Shown piece after piece: positions 24,031 to 35,748 of a DNA stretch of 64,000 bases. Made by a program: the position numbers and the translations under genes. The stretch's first letter is position 1; every line of letters starts with the position of its first letter. Source of the stretch: Chalciporus piperatus (lineage: Eukaryota; Basidiomycota; Agaricomycetes; Boletales; Boletaceae); assembly GCA_038093975.1 (NCBI GenBank), contig JBBPTG010000073.1, forward strand, positions 1 to 64,000, in the 5' to 3' direction. The notes below the pieces were generated by a model. That model saw nothing but the letters and a program-made list of their open reading frames with translations, ran no database searches and was not told the origin of the DNA.

Positions 24031-25177
24031 CTCTGACGAGGAGACGTGAGCACCCCCCATCGAAGAGACAGAGCGTCCCCTTTTATGATCGCGATATGGA
24101 CAGAACACTGGCCGAGATCCATAGTATCATGCGGCAGTCTGGCTCTGACTTCCCGCCGGTGGCGTAGGCTCGTGGCGTCTCGAAATGGCACAACATGGGT
24201 CAATTTGGAAGAAAGACGGCGTTGTCAGAAGGATGATTTACATCCGAAGTTCACGCCTGAACCGGAGCAGGATATTGGCGGCTCACCCAACGACGCATGA
24301 GGCTCCACGAGGTAGGCTGGACTCGGTGACCTCGGAGATTGTCCTTGGGGCGATCCGGTTGTCAGCACATGGACTCGCTGTCGGGTGCAAGACAAACTTA
24401 CTGATACTGAAAGAGGCCCATGAGTAACTTCTGGAATGAGATTCCATGGCCGACTCATTTGGAAGCTCAGGATGTCGCTGCGCCGATATCTTTGCACCAC
24501 CTTGATGTCTCTCTGCAGACGGTTTAAATAACAGGATTACCATACGAAAGCATTAAGACATGGTTGGGAAAGTATTGAGCATAGAAACAGTACAGGACGT
24601 CCCCACCAAGAAAGAGGATTTCAAACGAGTGTGGAGGGGGGAGTTCAGATTTTCGGAATATGTTGGACTGATTGTGGTAAAGCTGGATTGGGGGGAAAGG
24701 ACAAGTTTGCAGGACAAGCGAGGACGGCAATGCAGAAGCCAAAAAAAAGCGTGACGAGGATCGAGTGTGATGAAAGGTGAGAGAACAGAGCTGACTGAAG
24801 CAATGCGGATACTGCAAACTAACGTGTTAAGATAGATAGAAACAGGTGGTGAATAAGAGAGTGTAGCGACCCAGGACGAGGAGACCCCTGATCTAAACGT
24901 CCTGATCAAGAAGCTAAAAGTCCTTGGTCGAGAAAATACGATAAGAGGGGGAGAGCGAGGTGTAGTAGCAGGTGTGGGATCGTGGTATCATGAGATGACA
25001 GAGAATCCGCGACTGGGAGGCGAGGAACCTATACCCGGGAGTTACAATGGATGTCATGTTCAGTAAATTCACTTTCTTCAACTTGATTCGACGTCACCTT
25101 GGCAATTTTCCCAGACACCCACCCTTGCAGCACACCACCATCCTGCCTTTGACTAGAGGAACATTCTATCCACAATG
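24031..25177. other. intergenic, no gene recognised
   Basis: Lies between the chitinase start and the TEM1 stop. About 1.1 kb with short frames on both strands that lack protein-like composition or splice-joined continuity. It should hold the chitinase promoter (right of 24030) and the TEM1 3' UTR. Confidence 0.4.
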
Positions 25178-26098
25178 TTACACGTCCACATAAACAAGCA
25201 CCGGTTCTCCAACACCTTCAATTTCTGGAATTACGCATTTCAAGTCAAATGCCTTTGCAAGCACTATCTTGAAGATCTTTTGGACATTGATCGATGCGGA
25301 TGTTGAACAGAAGATCAGGGAAGCGTGCATTGCTCGCGCAAAACGTTTCGCCTGGGGACTCGTTGGTGAATGAAACCAGGCGAATCAACCGTTATGACAC
25401 ACCTGTTTGGTAATCTCCTCTTGTTCGTCCCGCGGGAATGTTGCAAACGTGTCATATTTCGTCCCAATCAAGAAAGGAATCGCAGTCTGTAGGACAATCG
25501 ATGAGTTTCACGCGCACAAGATCAGAATCAGGCGCATCAAGAGCGCCGATGAGGCCCATATCATTGACTGCGCGTCACACCGCGATTGCGCAGAATACAA
25601 CGCGAGCGAATACAAGAGGGTAAGATACGGCTAGACTCACCTTGTTAAACCCCCTCGCTTGTCGATACCACTCTTTCACCGAGTTCAGTGTTGACTTTCT
25701 TGAAAGGTCAAACATGAAGAGTATGGCAACTGCATCATTGCAAACCAGAGGAAGCATGTTCACGAATTCGCGTTGCCCTCCAAGATCCCAGATGGAGAAT
25801 GTGATGGTCGTCCGTCGCACGGTTATTGTTTTCTCCATAAAGTTAACGCCTAGCGACGGTTGTTGAGTGCAGGAATGGGATGAGTTGGGAGTGGATACGC
25901 ACCCAGCGTCTGGATATAATCCTCATCGAAGCTGCCCTCTACATACTTGACCATGAGACTCGTCTTGCCAATCTGCGAATCCCCGACCATTCCGACTTTG
26001 ATTACGACACTGTTCTTCTCCTCGTTGTTTTCCAGCTTGGGATGTGGATTCTGGCCGGTCATGGAGGAGGATGAGGGAGAGTTTGTCGGAGCGGACAT
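25178..26098 (-). CDS. TEM1: Tem1/Spg1 septation-network GTPase
   Basis: Four exons: 26098-25903, 25849-25641, 25486-25403, 25351-25178; 220 aa. A short Ser-rich N-terminus precedes the Ras-like fold: P-loop GDSQIGKTS (39-47), effector region [18 protein letters not shown], switch II WDLGGQ (86-91), TKYD (144-147) and CSTSAS. The Leu-Gly-Gly form of switch II (instead of DTAGQ) is typical of Tem1/Spg1. In yeasts this GTPase on the spindle pole body triggers the mitotic exit or septation cascade. The intron at 25640-25487 is unusually long for the window (154 nt). Confidence 0.95.
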
Positions 26099-26899
26099 TA
26101 TAGGGTCGAGGTGAGACCGAGTAGGGGGTGTGCGTGGACCTTTTTCGAAAGTGGGGTATCGAGTAGTATGGAACAGCTGGGATCGAAAGAAATCGGTGTA
26201 GAAGTGGGAGAGAAGTGATTGGAAAAGAAGGACGCCCAAGGCAAAGCCTAAGGACGCGTTCTGTGATGCGTTGGTGAGAGGTTCGATAAGCGTTCCAGGT
26301 CAGAACGACCGGCCTACGCTCACAAGGCTCAGGCAAAGGCAGAACTCGACCGAACTCGTTGCTTCGTCGTCCGTCAACAACCAACGCAGAAACAGACAAA
26401 CTTTGCACCAAGTGGAGACCAAGCGGACTAGAGAACAAGTTGGCGAACCGAACCTGGCCCAACAGTCTCCAACACAACGTGCCTCACAGGTTCACAGGCT
26501 CGGCAGTCTCACTCAGTTCAAATCAAAACTACCAACACAGAGCTCACCAACTCACTCTCTATCATGGTATAAATATTTTTGGGCATGCTTAGAGCGACTG
26601 ACCAACTCTCACAAACAACATACGGACATCCATACCTTCATCGTGTCCGCTGCTTTTCTGATTCATCAGTTTTTGACTGCTTGTCAGTATTATTGTATGG
26701 AGCCATTTGTTGCAGGAATAGCATCATGTCGAACTCGGTACAATGTCCATCTAGCGTGGAGTGTAGACAGTAGTACTAGTAGGAACGTTCTGAGTGGCTG
26801 TGAAGAAATTGAAACCCAGAACATTCCTACTGCTGGATTTCACCCTCCCCCCAAGTCCACTATGCCCTAGTAGACCGATTGCAATACGAACTTCGGTCA

Positions 26900-26900
<1 letters not shown>
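26099..26900. other. intergenic, TEM1 upstream region
   Basis: Contains the divergent upstream regions of TEM1 and the decayed dehydrogenase. Longer open frames on both strands around 26271-26870 overlap each other, lack domain features and are taken as chance. Confidence 0.4.
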
Positions 26901-28580
<1,680 letters not shown>

Positions 28581-29060
28581 ATGTCAGAACAAGGTTCTCT
28601 CACTCACAAGGTGTACATTATGCTGTATAACTGTATTGCGCAGAAGCCTCTCTCTTCGTGGTCAAGTTCGATCACCGAAATCCACTAAATAACCAATGGA
28701 CGGCCCTGTGGTTTGACCATGTTCGGGCAGCAAGCGACACCTGTGTACCAGAGGACTCTGCTTTTTCCCAAAACATATGCACAGGAAGCGCGTTCGAGAG
28801 GCAAAGGTCCGATTTCCATTAAGAACACGGAACGACGGCAAAAAGCGGAGTGCACTACCATCACACAAACACCACGTGTATGCAACGCCTTTCTATTGTT
28901 TCTGTGACACCGAAGGTCTGAGTCTGAGCGCTGAGGGTCTTTCCCCAAACGAACAAACATGCGGTGAACCAGCAGTTAAGGCGTTCTGGTGCAAGGATGG
29001 ATAAAGGCGAGCCAGGGCTGCACAGCACCTGACGTTTGAAGACACGACCCCCGCAACACA
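28581..29060. other. intergenic, no gene recognised
   Basis: 480 bp between the CDH relic and the membrane protein. Open frames on both strands are short and overlapping. Contains the putative promoter of the gene at 29061. Confidence 0.4.
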
Positions 29061-30536
29061 ATGACCCTCAGTCAAATCGTCCATAAAGTCAATGGAAGCA
29101 CTTACAAACTTGACTTGACAGGCGTCGTCGGGCTGTTTGGTGGTAACAACGCAGTTGATGCGCTGACCACGATCCACTTGTACAAAGGTCGAAGGTGGGC
29201 TGGGTGGTACAACTATCCGGGAGCGGCAACTGTCGCAAAGACCTTTGGCCAGATGGCCCAATCGCGCTTGTGGGACAGCATTTTCCCCGGACCAAACGAA
29301 TCTCCCGCGATGACATTTAGCCTCGCTGGCAAGTCTGGCCCCAACTACGACGGAGTGTTTTCGGGGACGAAATTGGTGACGAAATATCTGGGATACTTGG
29401 TCACACAGCAGTGCGCAGGGTGCCCCCGTAAGGAGCTGCAGCTCTTCAAGATGGATGGAGGTCCAGGGCGGAAGACGGGAAGCCCCGCCACAGTGACGGT
29501 CATTTCCCTGCAGCCTAGACAAGAACACCAAGTGGCTCACGAATTCCCTGTTACTCCGAAACGCAACCCACCTCTTGCCTACTGGGCAATCGTACCATCG
29601 TTGGTCAGCATAGCTGCCTGCATCTTCTGCGTCCTCGGCCAAGACCCGCTTTGTGCATCCCTCATCCTGCTCGGCATCGTCAGCAGCGGCTTCTCATCCC
29701 TCGCGCTTGGGACAGCGACATTGAAGATACGAGTTCCAGTTCCATCCAAAGCTTCGCCTCCAGGGGATGGCTTGATGCTCTCGGCAGATGGGAGCGTCAT
29801 CATTCTGAAAGGAAAGGAAGCTGACGTCAATATAATCACGAAAGGAGAGTTCGAGCTCGACTACTCCGATGGCATCTTCCCACATCATAATCACCATACC
29901 ATCGCAATCTGTTCGCTTCTCTTGATGGCGCAGTTCTTGGTACAGCTCCTCTTGATTCCACTAAGCACCTTCTTCGGTCAGATTGCGTTCCTCGTCTCCT
30001 TCGTCGCATCAGGGGTATACCATTTGTACGTGGTATCGCACGAGACAGAGAAGGTCCAGCGGGAGCTACTCTTCCAGGAGCTTTGCGCGCGGATGGAGAA
30101 GCGTATCTTGGGAACCAGGACGCAAATGGCGGTCTTCGTCTGCTTGATCCTGGGAGAAGGTCACCCATATCTGGAAAACGTGAAAACCGATCCAAACGCG
30201 ATCCTGACACGCATCCTGCCCAACGAGACTCCCGTTTGGAGGTATTGGAGGAGAAAAGTGGTGACGGAGCTACATTCATTCTGGAAATCAGATCCGCAAA
30301 TGTCATTGCCATACGTTCCGACCATTCAGTGCCAACCTGAAGATGAGGTTGACTTGGAGGAACAATCGCATTTCACGGAGCAAGATAAGAAGCTCCTCGA
30401 GGACCTCATTGACGATGCCTGGAGTGTCTTCAGTAGATACCCAAGGTGGCGAGACGAAGAATCTGAACTCTGGCAGGACTGGGGAGACTATACCGGAGAG
30501 AAAGTTGCACTGTTGCGTGGGGGGAGCCAAGTTTGA
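29061..30536 (+). CDS. intronless multi-pass membrane protein of unknown function
   Basis: A single 491-codon frame with no introns, unusual among its neighbours. Four hydrophobic segments are visible at about 172-192, 196-219, 280-300 and 304-324. The N-terminal 170 residues are soluble and include a CAGC pair at 118-121. The C-terminal 160 residues are charged and acidic (DEVDLEEQSHFTEQDKKLL). I do not recognise the family; the layout resembles orphan membrane proteins common in agaricomycetes. Codon use looks normal and the frame is undamaged, so it is probably a real gene, possibly young or retro-copied given the missing introns. Confidence 0.75.
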   Translation: MTLSQIVHKVNGSTYKLDLTGVVGLFGGNNAVDALTTIHLYKGRRWAGWYNYPGAATVAKTFGQMAQSRLWDSIFPGPNESPAMTFSLAGKSGPNYDGVFSGTKLVTKYLGYLVTQQCAGCPRKELQLFKMDGGPGRKTGSPATVTVISLQPRQEHQVAHEFPVTPKRNPPLAYWAIVPSLVSIAACIFCVLGQDPLCASLILLGIVSSGFSSLALGTATLKIRVPVPSKASPPGDGLMLSADGSVIILKGKEADVNIITKGEFELDYSDGIFPHHNHHTIAICSLLLMAQFLVQLLLIPLSTFFGQIAFLVSFVASGVYHLYVVSHETEKVQRELLFQELCARMEKRILGTRTQMAVFVCLILGEGHPYLENVKTDPNAILTRILPNETPVWRYWRRKVVTELHSFWKSDPQMSLPYVPTIQCQPEDEVDLEEQSHFTEQDKKLLEDLIDDAWSVFSRYPRWRDEESELWQDWGDYTGEKVALLRGGSQV

Positions 30537-30702
30537 GAGAGTTCCGTTAGATCATTTCAAGTCCCGTTCTTCTTTTTCCCTCCCCCTGTATTCGTTGTTG
30601 TGTGCCCAATCACCATGTAATGTTATTCGAAGACATGCTCGGGTACCCACTTTTCATCTTACACGTCACGTATACATGCTAGGAAATTCCAGGATCTTGA
30701 TA

Positions 30703-31318
30703 TCAGCGAGGTGTTGCGTACTTGACTCGTGAGCACGCCAGCCAGAACTCCTTGCCACCCTCTTCACACCAGCCAAGCGGGCCAACGTCACAGTCAGCAC
30801 ATATCAGGAGTTTGACAGGTTTCGATTCTCCTGTCGAGGACCATCAAGTATACTGTGAAGGCAGAAAGATTGCCCCAAAATACCTGATGAATCTCCGGTG
30901 CGAGCTACAGGCCGAGAAAATCCAATGTTCTCAAACTCCATCGCGGATGGTGTGACAAGCCACCACTGTACCGTCGCAGGTGGGGCTGGAAGTGGAGTTA
31001 GAGCTGGATCAAGAGGGTGACTGGGTGAATCCATCTGATACAGTCATAATCCAGAACTTTGTCCTCAACGTTGATCAATCTCACCTCGATCCCAGATCGT
31101 TCTACCCATTTCCCAACTCCCCCCTTCAATATTGTGCTTCGGCAACCTCGTGGACAGAGGAGGTCATATTTGTTCGTCAATACACCGTCCTCGGATTCGT
31201 GCGGTAACGTAAGGTCAAGCATCACCTCTTCGAAGCTCCGGCCATCCGCAGATGTCCCTTGGGCCATGCGTAATGCCTGCAGGATACCGGATGGTAGGGA
31301 AGGATTTGTGGAGGACAT
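30703..31318 (-). CDS. DSS4: Mss4/Dss4-like Rab-interacting zinc protein
   Basis: Three exons: 31318-31085, 31034-30884, 30830-30703; 170 aa. It has the Mss4 fold signature: a first metal pair in YDLLCPRGCRSTIL, WWLVTPSAMEFENIGFSRP in the middle, and a second metal region LLICADCDVGPLGWCEEGGK. Dss4/Mss4 proteins bind nucleotide-free exocytic Rab GTPases (Sec4/Ypt1 class) and act as chaperones or weak exchange factors in secretion. Length matches fungal Dss4. The start is the first ATG of the frame (MSSTNPSLPSG). Confidence 0.88.
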
Positions 31319-31413
31319 CGCGTGAAGCAAGCGTGAAGTGTCAAATTATAGATTGGACACAGCCGTGGTCTACGCGAGCATTGGACAGAAAAAGGAAGAC
31401 AGAAAAACATAAA

Positions 31414-31484
31414 TGCATTAAGAGGGAATCGAACCCCCGGCGGGTCGATGGCAACGACCCAGGTTACCACTACCCCATTAATGC
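31414..31484 (-). tRNA. trnG-GCC: tRNA-Gly(GCC), copy 1
   Basis: 71 nt including the discriminator A. Acceptor GCATTAA pairs with TTAATGC; the D arm is GGGT/ACCT; the anticodon loop is TTGCCAT on a GGTCG/CGACC stem, so the anticodon is GCC; the T arm is GGGGG-TTCGATT-CCCTC. No intron. A T run follows on the coding strand. Identical to the copies at 35366 and 40020. Small open frames here containing KRESNPRRVDGNDPG are readings of this tRNA, not proteins. Confidence 0.96.
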
Positions 31485-31563
31485 GATGGATGGCTATCGG
31501 TATAGAGTCGACATGCGAACGTCTGGGTGTTAAGAATCTCGTGAACACACAAAACATATTCTC

Positions 31564-33263
31564 TCAGGCTAGTTCAACGATAAAAAGCTTTGCACCCTCT
31601 TCTCCGTTCGTTTGATAGCATATCCTCCCCCTGACACCATCGAACCAGATGAGCCCCAAGTGAAAACTGCCGAGACCAGACCTTGGTCCAGGTACTCCAG
31701 GACCACTATGGGCAGCTACGCATCTTTCCCCGGTAGCGTCAATGGCGTATTTGTACAGTACTGGATCCCATCCTGAAGCGGTGGCTGTTAGAGTGATCAA
31801 CCCTCGAACAATACCCTCATTTTCAGCCCGGTCATCCAAACGAACCCCGTTGAATGTTTCGAGCTCGAAGAGCTCGTGCGTCTTGATGTATATTGGAAGG
31901 ATGGCGCCGGATCGAGATCGTGGAAAGGAGAATTCGGTGCAGTATGATCTCAAGAGTGGTGGCGACCAGGTATCGTGCATGAACCTGGAGGTTATCGACC
32001 CATCGGTACTATCCACAACAGAATCTCGGACAATGCCGAAGTCTGGTGGCTGGTACCCATCCCCACCTGTCTCGTGCGAGAGACGGAGCTCGCAGACCCC
32101 CATGTTATCTAGAATTGGAGAGTCTGGGACGACAAATGCCTGTATGAGATGTATGGGATGTCCATCCCCATCCTCAAGCACGTCTCCCTCGGGAGATTTC
32201 TGGGATACAACGATGGTGTGGGTTGTCGTGAGAAAAATACGAATGGAACTAGGGGACCATGACATCAGATGTGGTTGTAACGCGACCTGTTTTGCAATGA
32301 GGATATCTTCTATTGATTAGTGTAGCCACATACCAACTCAGAGTTGAATCGAGGGAACTTGTAGAAAGCTTGACTTCGTATGTCAAATACTACGACATGG
32401 TCAAGCCTGTCGCTAGCGACGACGGTAATACACACAAACGGTGCCTCCGGCGCGCGTGTAAAACGGACATACGGGTTTCCTTCTTGGCACACTGCGGGGA
32501 CATCGAAGACAACAGGTCCTGTCAAAAGGCCCGAATCGTCATCTGCTCGGAATTCGAGCAGCTTCCTGCAAGGCAAATATGAGGCGTGGCAGAATTGTGG
32601 AGATGTAACACATGCACTGTGTCATGTCGATCCCCATTTCCTAAACGCAGGACCAGATAAACCAAGTGTCCTTTGATACACATGATCGAGCATGTTGTCC
32701 ACCTTGATACGCGCCCGCCGTTCCACAAGGTTTGCTGGGAGTCCGTGTCGATGTCACGCGACATGATCTCTTCTGTGCCTCTGAGGAATATGAGCCTAAG
32801 ACTGACCCAGTCAAGGTGGTGATCATAATTGTGTTCTAGATCACAGAGGATCTGGCGTCGAGATGACTCTTTGACCCGGAAGGGCTGAGAGGTCCACGTC
32901 CGCTCTACTTGCATGGAACGAACGAGAGTGCGTTGGAAAAACCGAGTCGACTGCCAGGGAAATGGTCCTGGAAAGCGAGCACAACGAGCCTCTTTGTACA
33001 CGGTCCGCCAAACCGTATGATCGTTGGCGATCGCGTGGAACTGTTTAGAGATCTGTGAAAACGCATGTCATCATGCATGAAACAAGCGGCTCGAGCTACA
33101 GAAGGGAAATGAGCTGTACCGTTCCAAGACGAATGAGTTCAAGGGGGTCCATGAAGCATAGGATATGGTAGATAATCTCCTCTGGGAAGTCTGTCAAGCT
33201 CTTCGAAGTTGGTTGGGGCTCGGTGGCGGAGGGAACAACGCAATCGTCTGCGAATTCCATCAT
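31564..33263 (-). CDS. F-box protein B
   Basis: Four exons: 33263-33120, 33052-32616, 32565-32334, 32286-31564; 511 aa. F-box: DFPEEIIYHILCFMDPLELI then ISKQFHAIANDHTVWRTVYK. The rest aligns with paralogues A and C (GPFPWQSTRFFQRTLVRSM, KLLEFRADDDSG, VVVFDIRSQAFYKFPRFNSE). Intron 2 begins GCATGT at 32615: only a GC-AG intron keeps the frame. It lies 230 bp downstream of paralogue C on the same strand, a tandem duplicate. Expected to act as an SCF substrate adaptor; the target is unknown. The start codon is the first of two adjacent ATGs. Confidence 0.88.
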
Positions 33264-33494
33264 GTCTGAAGATGTGTGGCGAGCTTTATCTTGTCCTCGT
33301 CCACAGCACTGGGGAGACGAGTGCGTGAAGCTGCCACTGATATATAACAACCGACACTGAATGGTTTGTTACTGTAGTGTAAAAGATGAGACAAGTGACA
33401 ACTCTGAGGTCGAGCTCTGAAGAGCGTGCGAACCTGCAGAGTAGAAAAAAGGTAACTGCATTCGACACGGGAATCAATGTACAAGCAACATCTA

Positions 33495-35200
33495 TTACTC
33501 GAATTCAGCAATAAAGGTAACAATGCGAGAAGAGTCGGTCTCATCCTCCACACCCTCGTCATGCTTTGAGTAATATACCCTCCCTCTAATACCATCAAAC
33601 CAACGGACTTTTGATCCTGCGCGGAGAAATTCTAAACCAATGGCTGGTGACGAATGTTCACCGATAAGAGCCACACATTTTGACCCAGAAGCATCGATTG
33701 TGAATCTTCGAAGAGTAAGCTGATCTGCTCCATTACCAGGAAGTACAGTTGCGTAAAAGCCTCTGACAAAGCCATCGTCCGAGGCGCGGATATATTGACC
33801 ATTTTGCGAGCCTTCTACTGAAAAGATCTCGTGCATATCAAGTGATATCGGAAGGATGGCAGTGGTCTGAGATTTGGGCAAGAAGAACTCGATGCAGAGG
33901 AACTGGAGTAGTGGTGGAGACTCGGAAGTGCGGGTGTGTATGAATTTTAGCGTTGTCGTCCCATCATCGTTATTCACGGTCGAATGTTGGATGAGGATGA
34001 AACGCGAGTAGGTTCCACGATGGATCGCCTCGTGAGAGAGGCGGAGCTCGCTTACGCCGCTGTGGTATATGGTCGGAAAGTCCGGTACAATGTACGCCTG
34101 GATGAGCTGCACACATTCGTGGTTGTCGCCATCGAGATAGCAACCGGATACAACAAAGATATGGGTCATGGTGAACCAGATCTCTTCGGAGTTAGGGAAC
34201 CAAAATTGGTTATAGGACTGTAGTCCTTCCTGTTTCACGAAAATAGTACCTGATGCCTTGCATTGAATAGCGCATTTACGTACCAGTTCGGTTCTGGGTG
34301 CAGGGAACCCGTAGAAAATTCGAGTTCGTATGTCGAATATGATGGCAGTGTGAAGTTGCAGAACTGAATTCAGGGAAATGAGCAAAAATGGCGCCCTTGC
34401 GCTCGTGCAATGAAGATGTGGTTGTCCTCCCACCCATCTTGTTGGGACGTCGAATGTGATGGGTCCCGACAGGTTACCGGAAGAACAGTCCGCTCGAAAC
34501 TCGAGGAGTTTTCTGGAAAAGAGAATGTTAGGAATGCAGGAATGCATGTACATAATACTTACACTACATCACGATAATCCCCATTTCCCGTGCGTAGTAC
34601 CAGATACATCAGATGCCCTTGAGTGCACATGATCGAACATGTTGTCCAGCATGCTATCCGCCCATCATCCCACAATGTCTGTTGAAAACGAGTTTCGACA
34701 TCGTGAGACACAATCTTCTCTGCCACCCGAACTAATAGCCATCTCCCACTGAACCACCGGTAATCACGAGAAGATTGCAATTGCAACTGCAGTTCGTGAA
34801 CGAGCTGCCGGGACGATGTGACTTTCATCGGCTGTGAAGTCCAAGTTTCCGCCAAGCGCGCAGATCGGACGAGAGTATACTGGAGAAACCGAATCGGCTG
34901 CCATGGAAATGGTCCTGGTGGACGAGGCAGACGGGCATTCTGATACACGGTCCGCCAGATGGTGGGATCATTGGCGATCGCGTGAAACTGTTTCGAAATC
35001 TGCAGGCGCGTGTGCCAGCATGAATGAGAACACGTGGGATGTAGAAGAGAAATTAACTGTACCGTTTGAAGACGAATAAGTTCGAGAGGACCCAAAAAAT
35101 GTATGATATGATAAATGATTTCCGCTGGCAGGGCTGAGCCTTTTGGCAGAGGTGCGTTTACGGGTCCCAGTGCCATCATCGTGGTGTTTGAAGTTGCCAT
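33495..35200 (-). CDS. F-box protein C
   Basis: Four exons: 35200-35063, 34999-34563, 34512-34284, 34229-33495; 512 aa. F-box: LPAEIIYHIIHFLGPLELIR then ISKQFHAIANDPTIWRTVYQ. Shares the whole length with A and B (GPFPWQPIRFLQYTLVRSAR, KLLEFRADCSSGN, AIIFDIRTRIFYGF). Intron 2 here has a normal GTAAGT donor at 34562 where A and B have GC. Introns 1 (63 nt) and 3 (54 nt) are multiples of three without stops, so their retention would give in-frame longer proteins. Function is inferred only from the F-box. Confidence 0.88.
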
Positions 35201-35365
35201 TGAAGCTTGACGTGAAACTCGGCAGTCATACGACCTGTCCTGGGAGAATCAGGCTTCTGGGAACCAAACAATGATCGTTACTTGTAAGAGGCTGGACGAG
35301 TGACAACAGCGACGGAAACAGAGTAGACGGAACAAAACGACTCGAAAGTTCAGACAAAAGATCAC

Positions 35366-35436
35366 TGCATTAAGAGGGAATCGAACCCCCGGCGGGTCGA
35401 TGGCAACGACCCAGGTTACCACTACCCCATTAATGC
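35366..35436 (-). tRNA. trnG-GCC: tRNA-Gly(GCC), copy 2
   Basis: Same 71-nt sequence and cloverleaf as the copies at 31414 and 40020, with anticodon GCC. A TTTT terminator follows on the coding strand (about 35355-35358). It sits 166 bp upstream of the start codon of F-box C. Confidence 0.96.
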
Positions 35437-35748
35437 GATAATGTTGTCTGCACTCGGATCCTTTTGACTCGGAACAGCGTGAAGGCACGGTCACCGTGCC
35501 TGTTGTGGTGGAGGCTGCCCCGCTTTCGACCAGCGTGAAGTCGCGACGTGTATTATAATTACTGAGTGAACGACTGGGGAGACTACAGTCTACAGGGCAT
35601 CCAAGCAAAGCATCCACATTGATATCGAAGCACTGTATACTCTCAGTCTTAGTTCTTAGACAGCCAGGAGGCCATGGTTGGCCACAACAAGATTATCATA
35701 CATAATTACATGCTTCACCAAGAAAAGCGACAGTCCAGTTTAGATCCC

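Noticed and set aside
28893..29642. Minus-strand frame of 249 codons opposite the membrane protein gene
   Set aside because: The + strand frame is longer and has clear membrane helices and normal composition; the antisense frame has neither.
31252..31533. Plus-strand frame of 93 codons over the tRNA at 31414
   Set aside because: It is the antisense reading of tRNA-Gly plus flanks, not a gene.
35249..35617. Minus-strand frame of 122 codons over the tRNA at 35366
   Set aside because: Reads through the tRNA (INGVVVTWVVAIDPPGVRF); coincidental.
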